Shown here: piece after piece, positions 1-6,184 of the stretch | How the letters are laid out: each line of letters opens with the position of its first letter | How positions within the stretch are numbered: the stretch's first letter is position 1 | Origin: Hyphomicrobiales bacterium | GTDB taxonomy: Bacteria > Pseudomonadota > Alphaproteobacteria > Rhizobiales > Beijerinckiaceae | DNA length: 6,830 nt | NCBI GenBank assembly: GCA_900299065.1 | Contig: OMIJ01000109.1 | Span: forward strand, 1 to 6,830 | Direction of reading: 5' to 3' | The notes under the pieces: model-generated | Seen by the model: the letters and a program-made list of their open reading frames with translations, nothing else | Database searches by the model: none | What the model was told of the DNA's origin: nothing | Position numbers and translations under genes: made by a program

Positions 1-629
1 AGGGCAATTGAACTTGTCAGGCCATTGCGCAGATTATTGGGGGAGTCCAGCTTGAAAGCTAAACTGGCATTGGCAGCCTGCCACTTGCCTCGCATTTGCA
101 CATTGACGGGCTCATCTAATCCGCGCCAGTTGAAAGTGCCATTTAAATTCTCAAATGACAGTTGAGGGCGATTAGATGAGGTGACAATCAAGCTCAGATT
201 ATCAAATGAGATCTGTTTGGGTTCTATTTGTGGTGTGGCTCTACTCGCGGAGGGGATGGAGCCAATTGCGCCGAAGTTAAAGCTATCGAGATCAAATTGC
301 AGTTTTGACTCATCAAGGGCGATATCTGCAATTTCTAAACGACCCCCGAATAGCGGGAGAATGTCGAGCGTTCCGTTTAGACTTTCCGTTGTCAGATTGA
401 GTCTTTTGTCCGGATCGCTCAGGCGGATTGCTCTAATTTGAATATAGGGTCGAGGCAGGAGGCCGATCGCAATCGGCCCTTGAATCCGGGCCACCATGCC
501 GAGGGTTTGCTGCAGATGTTTTTCAATTTCTAGACGCGAATGGTCCGAGAGGATTGGCCATGGAAAGAGCAGGCCGAGCGCGACCAGACCTCCAACAAAA
601 TGCCATTTCCATCTTGAGATCTGGTCCAT
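1..629 (-). CDS. AsmA-family envelope protein, N-terminal part (partial)
   Basis: The frame read leftward from the ATG at 629 stays open to the window edge, giving about 209 residues of a longer protein. It starts MDQISRWKWHF, followed by one hydrophobic segment (about residues 11-27) that fits a signal anchor. After it come features typical of the AsmA N-terminal domain: a short helix (SRLEIEKHLQQTLG), then 'GPIAIGLLPRPYIQIRAIRLSDP', which matches the family pattern of a 'G.i.....P.p.i.l..v.l.d' strand pair, then beta-rich sequence with 'GRLEIADIALDESKLQFD'. AsmA-like proteins are inner-membrane-anchored periplasmic proteins linked to outer-membrane lipid and protein homeostasis; the exact role here is unknown. 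The ATG at 629 is the first in-frame start after a stop (TAA, 667-665); the upstream ATG at 643 is out of frame. The Shine-Dalgarno sequence is weak (GTGAG just upstream). The gene lies downstream of the RND pump on the same strand but 191 bases away with a hairpin between. The C-terminal part is not visible, so the subfamily cannot be fixed. Confidence 0.85.
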   Translation of the reverse strand, partial: MDQISRWKWHFVGGLVALGLLFPWPILSDHSRLEIEKHLQQTLGMVARIQGPIAIGLLPRPYIQIRAIRLSDPDKRLNLTTESLNGTLDILPLFGGRLEIADIALDESKLQFDLDSFNFGAIGSIPSASRATPQIEPKQISFDNLSLIVTSSNRPQLSFENLNGTFNWRGLDEPVNVQMRGKWQAANASLAFKLDSPNNLRNGLTSSIA

Positions 630-637
630 GCGCTCAC

Positions 638-667
638 TTGCATGAGAATCTATGATTAGCTTTTAAT
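638..667 (+). promoter_or_regulatory. Candidate plus-strand promoter for a small RNA
   Basis: TTGCAT (638-643, 3/6 to TTGACA) is followed after 18 bases by TTTAAT (662-667, 5/6 to TATAAT). It points away from the AsmA gene and toward the hairpin at 737-780, so transcription would begin near 674. A pair this loose can occur by chance; the interest comes from its position relative to a good plus-strand terminator. Confidence 0.25.
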
Positions 668-673
668 CCTTAG

Positions 674-780
674 CCCACGATTGCTGCAAAACCAAGGCAG
701 TCGCTGATGGCGCTGGCCTGAATCCGGCTTTCATGAAGTGAACCCCGAAGCTGGAGTTTCAGCTTCGGGGTTCATTTTTT
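674..780 (+). ncRNA. Candidate small RNA with intrinsic terminator
   Basis: An RNA of about 105 nt is inferred from a promoter-like pair (638-667), an internal stem-loop, and a strong terminator. In the internal stem-loop CAG 698-700 and CGC 702-704 pair with GCG 710-712 and CTG 713-715, with a bulged T at 701 and a 5-nt loop. The terminator has a 15-bp perfect stem and six U. The terminator is oriented for plus-strand transcription, although both flanking protein genes are on the minus strand and no plus-strand gene lies upstream. I do not recognise a known RNA family. The alternative is that the hairpin only serves the pump transcript from the other side and the U-run is incidental. Confidence 0.3.
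737..780. terminator. Strong hairpin terminator, U-run on the plus strand
   Basis: A perfect 15-bp inverted repeat (739-753 with 760-774; arm begins TGAACCCCG) encloses the 6-base loop GAGTTT and is followed on the plus strand by six T (775-780). G738-T775 and A737-T776 can extend the stem. On the minus strand the hairpin begins 47 bases past the stop of the RND gene, so it probably also ends or attenuates the pump mRNA, but the minus-strand tail (CTTCATG) is not U-rich. The hairpin itself is certain; which transcript it terminates is inferred. Confidence 0.7.
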
Positions 781-820
781 GACAAATTGCCCGTCAGTTC
801 AGAGCAATGATTTGTGCAAG

Positions 821-3800
821 TTATTCTGCTGCATGACGCACGGGTTGCGCCTCATCCAGCCCTGGTATTGTCGCTGTCTCATCAAGTTTCTTGCCGCCAG
901 AGATATAGCTGTCGACCTTGTCGAGATAATAATAGACCACGGGTGTGATGAACAAAGTCAGCACTTGCGACACGCACAGGCCACCGACAATGGCAATGCC
1001 GAGCGGTTGGCGCAATTCAGCTCCTGCTCCCGTTCCCAGTGCAATCGGCACAGCGCCAAGAATGGCCGCCAAGGTCGTCATCAAAATGGGCCGGAAGCGG
1101 ATGATTGCGGCTTCGCGAATGGCGGGAAGAGCATCCAGACCATCGCGTCTTCGCTCAAGCGCAAAGTCAACCATCATGATCGCATTTTTCTTCACAATAC
1201 CGACCAGCAAGAGCACGCCAATGATGGCGATCACCGAAAGATCGAGATTGTAAAATTGCAGCGCCCAGAGAGCTCCCAGACCCGCCGAGGGCAGACCGGA
1301 GAGAATGGTGATAGGATGGATATAGCTCTCATAGAGCACGCCCAGCACGATATAAATGGTCAGCACCGCAGCAAGGATCAGCGGGACCTGGCCTTTTTGG
1401 GCATCCTGGAAGTTTTTGGCTGCGCCGGTGAAATTGGTTGTCACATTGCCGGGCAGGTTAATTTCCTGTTCCACCTTGCGGATGGCTTCCACAGCTTCGC
1501 CGATCGAGACGCCGACAGCTGTGTTAAAGGACAGGGTGACTGCAGGCAATTGCGATTGGCGATTGATTGCCAGCGGACCTGTCGAGCGGCGAATTGTCGC
1601 CACTTGATCGAGCGAAATCAGTGGAGCGTTGGATTGGGCACCTGCAGCCGCATTGCCGGCGCGGATAAAGACGCGACCCAAAGCGGAGGGATCATCCTGG
1701 AAGGTGTGATTGGTTTCCAGAATGACCTGGTAATCAGTCGCCTGCGTATAGATGGTTGAGATCTGACGCGTACCATAAGCATTGTAGAGAGATTGCTTGA
1801 TGGTATCGACAGACAGACCAAAGGCGGAGGCCTTTTCGCGGTCGATGTCAATTGTGAGCTGCGGGTTACGGATCTGCAGATCGGTTGTCACATCGCGTAA
1901 CGCCGGCAGGCTGCGCAGGCGCTCAAACATTGCCGTTGATTGCGGATAGAGGACGTTCAGATCACCCGATTGCATTGTGTATTGGTAAGGCGAGCGGGAG
2001 GCGCGTCCACCATTCAGATTGAGATTTTGAATCGGGTTGAACACGGCATTAATGCCGGGGACTGAGGTCACTTCGCGGCGAATGCGTGCAATCACATCGG
2101 CAATCGGGTCGCGCTGATCACGCGGCTTCAGGGCCGCCGAAAGCGAGCCCTGGTTGGTGCCGCCGCCGCCCACGGAGGAGGTGACATAGAGCACTGCAGG
2201 ATCTTTCATGACGATCTCAGCCAATTGCTTTTGCCGCGCGGCGGAGACTTCAAAGCCCGTGCCGGCCTGTGTCTCGGTTGAGCCGGCGATATAGCCTGTA
2301 TCCTCAATTGGGAAAAAGCCTTTGGGGATATTCATGAAGGTGGTGACGCTGACATAGAAAGTCGCGAAAGTGACCAGCAACATCGCAAAGCGATATTTGA
2401 GCACAAGGTCCAGAATTGTTCTGTAACCTGTGGTCACGCCATCGAGAACAAAATCGACAGAGCGGGTAAACAAGCCAGGCTTGGCATTGTGATCAATCGG
2501 CTTGAGGAGACGTGCGCAGAGCATGGGTGTGAGCGTCAGCGACACAAAGCCTGAGACCAGAATGGAGCAGGAGATGGTCACAGCAAATTCGCGGAACACA
2601 CGCCCGATAATACCGCCCATCATCAGCACCGGGATGAACACAGCCACCAAGGACAGAGTGATCGATATAATCGTGAAGCCGATTTCTTTCGAGCCTTTGA
2701 GAGCTGCTTCAAAAGGCGCCATTCCCTCTTCAATATGGCGCACAATATTTTCGAGCATGACGATCGCGTCATCGACGACGAAGCCCACGGCCAGAGTGAT
2801 GGCGAGCAGAGAGATATTGTCGATCGAATAACCAAAGACATACATGAAGGCACAGGTGCCGATCAGCGACACAGGCAAAGCCAGGGTCGGAATCAATGTG
2901 GCCGAGAGTGTCTTCAGGAAGAGGAAAATCACCAAGACCACGAGGCAGATTGACAGCATCAAGGTGAATTCGACGTCCTCAACCGAGTCACGGATCGAGC
3001 GGGAGCGGTCGTTCAGCACATTGACTTGCACAGTAGGAGGCAATTGCGCCTGAAGGCTGGGGAGCTTGGCGCGAATGGCATCGACGACTTCCACAGTATT
3101 GGCATCAGACTGGCGGAAGATCGCCAGCATGATGGCACGGTCTTTATTGTACCAAGCGGCAAGCTGGTCATTGACCACGCCATCAACCACATTGGCCACA
3201 TCGCCCAGACGAATGGGCGAGCCATTGCGGAAGGCGATCACCATTTTGCGATAGCCTTCAGCATTCTCAATCTGGCCTGTGGCTGTCAATGTCATGTTGC
3301 GTGTATTGCCACGCAGGCCACCCACGGGAGCGGCAGAGTTTGAAGCAATAACGGCGGTGCGGATGTCATTGAGAGTCAGGCCGCGGGCTGCAGCCAGATC
3401 GGGGTCGGCTTCGATGCGCACGGCATATTTCTGCTGACCAAAGATCAGCACTTGGGCCACGCCGGGAATTTGCGAAATCTGCTGCGCAAAAATCTGCTCA
3501 GCATATTCATTGGTGGTGGAGAGCGGCAGCAGGGGCGAGGCCAAAGTCAGAGACAAGACGGGCGCGTCTGCCGGATTGACCTTGCGGAAGCTGGGAGGAG
3601 CGGGCAATTCTGCCGGCAGGCGGCGCAGGCTCGCTGTAATCTGTGATTGCACATCAAGGGCGGCGCCATCAATGTTCCGATCAAGATCGAATTGCATCAC
3701 GATATTTGTGCTGCTCGCAGAAGAGCGCGAGGTCATTAGAGCCACACCGGGAATGGTCGCAAATGCGCGCTCCAGAGGGGCTGCAACCGATGTCGCCATT

Positions 3801-3973
3801 GTTTCAGGATTGGCGCCCGGCAATTGCACATTGACCGAAATTGTCGGGTAATCGACGCGCGGCAGAGCCGAAACGGGCAATTTTGAATAGCCAAAAATAC
3901 CAAAGACGATGAACGACATCATCAGCAATGTCGTCATGATTGGGCGGCGGATACAGAGTTCGGAAAGAGACAT
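821..3973 (-). CDS. RND (HAE-1) multidrug efflux transporter, MdtB/MdtC-like
   Basis: This is the proton-driven inner-membrane pump of a tripartite efflux system. The protein has 1050 residues, normal for the family (AcrB about 1049). It starts 'MSLSELCIRRPIMTTLLM', the usual cytoplasmic N-terminus running into TM1. TM1 (about 10-30) is followed by a periplasmic porter half with 'LPRVDYPTISV' and 'NPADAPVLSLTL', the latter typical of the MdtB/MdtC/MuxB branch. TM2-TM6 span about 335-490 and include 'GFVVDDAIVMLENI' in TM4 with the proton-relay pair D401-D402. The second porter half carries 'VGGGGTNQGSL' and 'LKPRDQR' (601-621). TM8-TM12 run from about 863 to 1017. K929 in 'GIVKKNAIM' and R959/T966 in 'RFRPILMTT' correspond to AcrB K940, R971 and T978, so the pump appears catalytically intact. 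The start ATG overlaps the stop of the adaptor gene by one base (TAATG). MdtBC pumps are encoded as a pair, but only one RND gene is present here, so a homotrimer is likely. Substrate cannot be deduced. Confidence 0.97.
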   Translation of the reverse strand: MSLSELCIRRPIMTTLLMMSFIVFGIFGYSKLPVSALPRVDYPTISVNVQLPGANPETMATSVAAPLERAFATIPGVALMTSRSSASSTNIVMQFDLDRNIDGAALDVQSQITASLRRLPAELPAPPSFRKVNPADAPVLSLTLASPLLPLSTTNEYAEQIFAQQISQIPGVAQVLIFGQQKYAVRIEADPDLAAARGLTLNDIRTAVIASNSAAPVGGLRGNTRNMTLTATGQIENAEGYRKMVIAFRNGSPIRLGDVANVVDGVVNDQLAAWYNKDRAIMLAIFRQSDANTVEVVDAIRAKLPSLQAQLPPTVQVNVLNDRSRSIRDSVEDVEFTLMLSICLVVLVIFLFLKTLSATLIPTLALPVSLIGTCAFMYVFGYSIDNISLLAITLAVGFVVDDAIVMLENIVRHIEEGMAPFEAALKGSKEIGFTIISITLSLVAVFIPVLMMGGIIGRVFREFAVTISCSILVSGFVSLTLTPMLCARLLKPIDHNAKPGLFTRSVDFVLDGVTTGYRTILDLVLKYRFAMLLVTFATFYVSVTTFMNIPKGFFPIEDTGYIAGSTETQAGTGFEVSAARQKQLAEIVMKDPAVLYVTSSVGGGGTNQGSLSAALKPRDQRDPIADVIARIRREVTSVPGINAVFNPIQNLNLNGGRASRSPYQYTMQSGDLNVLYPQSTAMFERLRSLPALRDVTTDLQIRNPQLTIDIDREKASAFGLSVDTIKQSLYNAYGTRQISTIYTQATDYQVILETNHTFQDDPSALGRVFIRAGNAAAGAQSNAPLISLDQVATIRRSTGPLAINRQSQLPAVTLSFNTAVGVSIGEAVEAIRKVEQEINLPGNVTTNFTGAAKNFQDAQKGQVPLILAAVLTIYIVLGVLYESYIHPITILSGLPSAGLGALWALQFYNLDLSVIAIIGVLLLVGIVKKNAIMMVDFALERRRDGLDALPAIREAAIIRFRPILMTTLAAILGAVPIALGTGAGAELRQPLGIAIVGGLCVSQVLTLFITPVVYYYLDKVDSYISGGKKLDETATIPGLDEAQPVRHAAE

Positions 3974-5256
3974 TAGATCGCGCCCTTTTCAGTTTCAGCC
4001 TTCTTGATATTCACGCGCCCGCCATCAATCAGCTGGAGCGCGCCATCAGTCACAAGCATTTCATCACCTTTCAGACCCTCGGTGATGATATCGCGTCCAT
4101 CTTGGAAGCGTTGCACTTTGATGTTGCGCACACGCGCCACGCCATTGTCGATCACATAGACATAATTGCCGATCTGGCCGGCTTGTGTGGCGGTACGGGG
4201 GATGGATACGACATCCTGATCAACACGCACGGTCACGCGTACATTGCACAATTGGCCTGCCCAGAGGAAATCATCCATGTTTTCGAATACGGCACGCACA
4301 TTGACGGAGCCGGTTGCCTGATCAACGGCGTTGTCAATGAAGGCAACTTTGCCTGTTGAGGATTTGGACGAGCCTTGTGGAGTAGCGACCGCTTGTGCTG
4401 TGCCGGCCGCAATCGCAGCGCGTAAATCAGCTAATACAGCTTGAGGAACCGAAAAGGATACATATATCGGAGCAGTCTGAACGATTGTTGCCAGAGTGCC
4501 TGTTGCTGTATTGTCACCGGCACGAATGATATTGCCAGCTTTAGAAGAGAAAGTGCCCAGTCTGCCATTGATTGGCGCGCTCAGAGTGTACCAGCTCAAC
4601 TGAACCCTTTGGTTTTCTAGAACAGCCTGATCGGCAGATAATTGGGCGCGGCCGGAGGCCAATTGTGTGCGGGCCGTATCGAGATTGAGTTGGGTGCCAG
4701 AGCCTTTTGAGAGCAGGTCTTCTAGGCGGGCGACATCGCGGGGGGATTGTTCAACAGCCGCCAGATCTTTGGCAATGGTGGCTTCAGTCTGTTTGATCTG
4801 AGCTTCAATCTGGCGGGAGTCGAGTTTGACCAGCACATCGCCAGCTTTCACATTCGAGCCATCAGGAACAAAAATCTTTTCGACCTGGGCATCAATGCGC
4901 GTCTTCAGGGCAATTGTGGCGATGGGTTGGACCGTGCCGACAGCATCGATTCGGAAGGGGATCGGGCCGCGTGTAGCCATTTCCGTATTCACAGGGACAG
5001 GCGGGCGAGCCGCCGGACCGCCAGCGCCGGGGCGGCCACCTTCAGCCTGACGTGGCTCGGCATTTTTTGCTGTGGCGTTGGATTTGACAGCAGGCAAATG
5101 CTGCGCAACTGATTTTGGAAGTTGTGCCCGCCATTCAAGGCCGCGTTCACCAGCGCCCGGCCAAAATTGATCAGCCTGATCGGGCCAGATGACAATTGCT
5201 GCGCCTGTAACAACGCCCAAGCCGATAAGTGTTTTGACAACACCAACAACCTTCAT
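3973..5256 (-). CDS. RND efflux periplasmic adaptor (membrane fusion protein), MdtA-like
   Basis: The adaptor joins the RND pump to an outer-membrane channel. The protein has 427 residues. An N-terminal hydrophobic anchor (about 8-24, no lipobox cysteine) is followed by a long, variable Gly/Pro/Ala-rich linker to about residue 90. The core runs in family order. First comes the barrel-sandwich (lipoyl) half-motif 'GTVQPIATIALKTRIDAQVEKI' with 'DGSNVKAGDVLVKLD' (107-146). An alpha-hairpin coiled coil follows (about 147-220, Q/A/L-rich), then the second lipoyl half 'YTLSAPINGRLG' (223-234), a beta-barrel with 'VDQATGSVNVRAVFEN' (311-326), and a membrane-proximal end with 'AGQLCNVRV' and 'VSIPRTA'. 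The start ATG at 5256 has a good ribosome site (GGGAGAGA, about 9 bases upstream). It is the first gene of the operon and is translationally coupled to the pump through TAATG. No TolC-type gene is next to it, so the outer-membrane channel must be encoded elsewhere. Confidence 0.96.
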   Translation of the reverse strand: MKVVGVVKTLIGLGVVTGAAIVIWPDQADQFWPGAGERGLEWRAQLPKSVAQHLPAVKSNATAKNAEPRQAEGGRPGAGGPAARPPVPVNTEMATRGPIPFRIDAVGTVQPIATIALKTRIDAQVEKIFVPDGSNVKAGDVLVKLDSRQIEAQIKQTEATIAKDLAAVEQSPRDVARLEDLLSKGSGTQLNLDTARTQLASGRAQLSADQAVLENQRVQLSWYTLSAPINGRLGTFSSKAGNIIRAGDNTATGTLATIVQTAPIYVSFSVPQAVLADLRAAIAAGTAQAVATPQGSSKSSTGKVAFIDNAVDQATGSVNVRAVFENMDDFLWAGQLCNVRVTVRVDQDVVSIPRTATQAGQIGNYVYVIDNGVARVRNIKVQRFQDGRDIITEGLKGDEMLVTDGALQLIDGGRVNIKKAETEKGAI

Positions 5257-5305
5257 GCTACATCTCTCCCAAGGCCTGAGTGCTTACAAGTTCTCCCCAG
5301 GGCCG

Positions 5306-5334
5306 AATTTATCCAGTTTGGACCTTTTTAACAA
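5306..5334 (-). promoter_or_regulatory. Candidate sigma-70-type promoter of the efflux operon
   Basis: On the minus strand TTGTTA (5334-5329, 4/6 to TTGACA) and TAAATT (5311-5306, 4/6 to TATAAT) are separated by 17 bases. Transcription would start near 5299, leaving a leader of about 43 bases to the ATG at 5256. The position and spacing are good, the matches moderate. Confidence 0.4.
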
Positions 5335-5351
5335 ATTGCAGAGCTATGCAC

Positions 5352-5370
5352 CAGAGGTCTTTTGCCTCTG
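5352..5370. promoter_or_regulatory. Dyad upstream of the efflux promoter (possible operator)
   Basis: CAGAGG (5352-5357) and CCTCTG (5365-5370) form a perfect 6+6 inverted repeat with a 7-base AT-rich centre. The dyad lies about 18 bases upstream of the candidate -35 box of the efflux operon. It has no U-run on either side, so it is not a convincing terminator; a site for a dimeric regulator is an inference. Confidence 0.3.
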
Positions 5371-5391
5371 AAAAGCCAGTTAAATAAGGAA

Positions 5392-5411
5392 AAGATGGGC
5401 AAACTCATCTT
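5392..5411 (-). terminator. Weak hairpin after the DUF423 gene
   Basis: AAGATG and CATCTT pair over 6 bp around an 8-base loop. On the minus strand the stem is followed by a T-rich tail (TTTCCTTATTT). It lies about 33 bases past the stop of the DUF423 gene. The stem is short and A/T-rich, so termination would be modest. Confidence 0.35.
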
Positions 5412-5443
5412 CCCACCTTTAGGTATGGCAAGGTTTTAGCTGG

Positions 5444-5812
5444 TCAATGGGACGATTTTAAGAATTCTCTGATCCCGAGCCCTGTCAGAGTCGCCCAGCC
5501 CAGGATCATAGACCAGCCTCCCAAGGGGGCGGCGAGAGGAAGAGGGCCGGCCCCCAGAACGGCCGACAGAGTAACCTCGATCCCGAACAGAAGGGCTCCA
5601 ATGGAAAGCAGGAGACTGGCGAAAAGCCACACAATTTGGCGCGGCGCCATTAGCGACAGGCATAGGATCGGGCCTGCATGAACCAGCATAATCAAGGAGG
5701 CAGATTGCAAAGAGGCTGGAAAGGAGCCGTGAGCCGCCGCCGCAGCTGTGGCCACACCTAATGCGCCCAAGAGCCCGGCTGGAATAAGGAGGCTCCGAAA
5801 ATAACGATCCAT
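5444..5812 (-). CDS. DUF423 family small membrane protein
   Basis: A 122-residue hydrophobic protein of unknown function. It resembles the DUF423 (YgdD-like) family: an N-terminal helix ending 'AAAAAHGSFP' (the family has G..GAHGL here), a second helix with a conserved His ('MLVHAGPILCLSLM', where family members have H..AL), a third helix 'LLLSIGALLFGIEV' (family GtllFsgsLY), and the C-terminal hallmark 'APLGGWSMILGW' (family PiGG..fi.GW). Four membrane segments are expected, at about 8-27, 38-54, 58-82 and 98-114. I chose ATG 5812; the frame extends to a TTG at 5848, but that would add a charged 12-residue tail absent from the family. The ribosome site is weak (GGCGG). The gene is not tightly linked to the efflux operon (187-base gap with a hairpin). 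The family match is made from memory of conserved positions and is somewhat divergent. Confidence 0.78.
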   Translation of the reverse strand: MDRYFRSLLIPAGLLGALGVATAAAAAHGSFPASLQSASLIMLVHAGPILCLSLMAPRQIVWLFASLLLSIGALLFGIEVTLSAVLGAGPLPLAAPLGGWSMILGWATLTGLGIREFLKSSH

Positions 5813-5856
5813 ATTGCACCGCCACAAAGTTTGGTTCTTGTGGGCCAATCCGGGTG

Positions 5857-5884
5857 CAAACTCAAGCAGGCAAACTCAAGCAGG
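5857..5884. repeat. Perfect 14-bp tandem duplication (two copies)
   Basis: CAAACTCAAGCAGG occurs twice head-to-tail with no mismatch (5857-5870 and 5871-5884). It lies 45 bases upstream of the DUF423 start codon, in that gene's presumed leader or promoter. Two identical copies suggest a recent slippage duplication. Because 14 is not a multiple of three it would shift any reading frame passing through it. Confidence 0.9.
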
Positions 5885-5896
5885 ATAGATAAGCGG

Positions 5897-6115
5897 TCAA
5901 ACAGGGCGTAAATTCTGAGAAATGTGCCTCTGATCGAGGACTGATTGCCGCAGCCATTTGAGTCGTGCGGCCTCCAGACCCCAGATGGCGCCAAACAAGA
6001 GATAGATTTGCCGCCAATGGTCAATGTCGATCTGAAAGCCCTGCATTAGCAGGACGAAGAGCGGTGGCCAGACGATCTGGGCCAATCGGCGATATGGCCT
6101 GTGGTCGGATTGGTC
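5897..6115 (-). pseudogene. Possible 3' remnant of a polytopic membrane protein gene
   Basis: On the minus strand a frame is open from just after a TAA (6118-6116) to a TGA at 5899-5897, 72 codons, with no ATG near its beginning; the earliest usable start is TTG 6085. The translation looks protein-like rather than random: 'RRLAQIVWPPLFVLLMQGFQIDIDHW' and 'IYLLFGAIWGLEAARLKWLR' suggest two C-terminal membrane helices with an aromatic, acidic loop and a basic tail. I am reminded of the C-terminal ends of O-antigen-ligase/polymerase-type proteins, but I cannot confirm that. No upstream sequence in any minus frame continues it convincingly through 6119-6184. It could be a decayed 5'-truncated gene, a small TTG-initiated membrane peptide, or chance. 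Confidence 0.25.
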
Positions 6116-6184
6116 TTATCTCGAAATGCTATTAACCGGCCTGCCTTTTGCCCTGTGGAATCAGGGGCGGCGGGTGAATGTCGA

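Larger units (their letters stand above)
630..820. other. Intergenic region between RND gene and AsmA gene
   Basis: This 191-base gap holds the strong hairpin at 737-780, a smaller stem-loop at 698-715 and a plus-strand promoter-like pair at 638-667. On the minus strand I see only weak promoter-like matches for the AsmA gene (for example TTGCAG, 17 bases, TTAAAA, each 3/6 to the consensus). No credible protein-coding frame is present. Confidence 0.6.
5257..5443 (-). promoter_or_regulatory. Intergenic region upstream of the efflux operon
   Basis: This 187-base gap separates the DUF423 gene from the adaptor gene, both on the minus strand. It is more AT-rich than its surroundings. From the DUF423 end it holds a weak hairpin (5392-5411), a 6+6 dyad (5352-5370), the best promoter candidate (5306-5334) and the adaptor ribosome site (about 5266-5272). 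No regulator gene is adjacent, so control is presumably by a factor encoded elsewhere. Confidence 0.6.
5813..6184. other. 372-base stretch without a confident gene
   Basis: This region lies between two minus-strand genes. It contains a 14-bp tandem duplication (5857-5884), an open stretch on the minus strand (6115-5897) that may be a gene remnant, and two copies of the 10-mer TGGGCCAATC (5841-5850 and 6078-6087). No strong terminator or promoter was found. A CCCTG/CAGGG hairpin (6151-6166) downstream of the DUF2842 gene lacks a U-run. Confidence 0.5.

Noticed and set aside
181..441. Plus-strand open frame (86 codons) opposite the AsmA gene
   Set aside because: It is antisense to the AsmA-like frame, is Ser/Arg/Leu-rich and has no family resemblance.
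779..1759. Long plus-strand open frame (326 codons) opposite the pump gene
   Set aside because: It is fully antisense to strongly conserved RND sequence, and its translation is rich in His, Gln, Arg and Cys with no domain-like pattern. It is a shadow of the codon structure of the real gene.
3940..4359. Plus-strand open frame opposite the pump start and adaptor end
   Set aside because: It is antisense to two conserved genes and crosses their junction; no ribosome site or family pattern.
5436..5825. Alternative minus-strand frame over the DUF423 gene
   Set aside because: The translation is Arg/Ser/Pro-rich and not membrane-like, while the overlapping frame shows the DUF423 pattern.
5758..6024. 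Minus-strand frame spanning the 14-bp duplication and overlapping the DUF423 start
   Set aside because: The translation is irregular and overlaps the better DUF423 call; it has no ribosome site or recognisable motif.
5841..6087. Two copies of the 10-mer TGGGCCAATC, 237 bases apart
   Set aside because: A repeat this short can occur by chance in a region of this size, and the flanks do not match beyond a few bases.
6151..6166. CCCTG/CAGGG hairpin after the DUF2842 gene as a terminator
   Set aside because: The stem is only 5 bp and has no U-run in the minus direction, so I do not call it a terminator.
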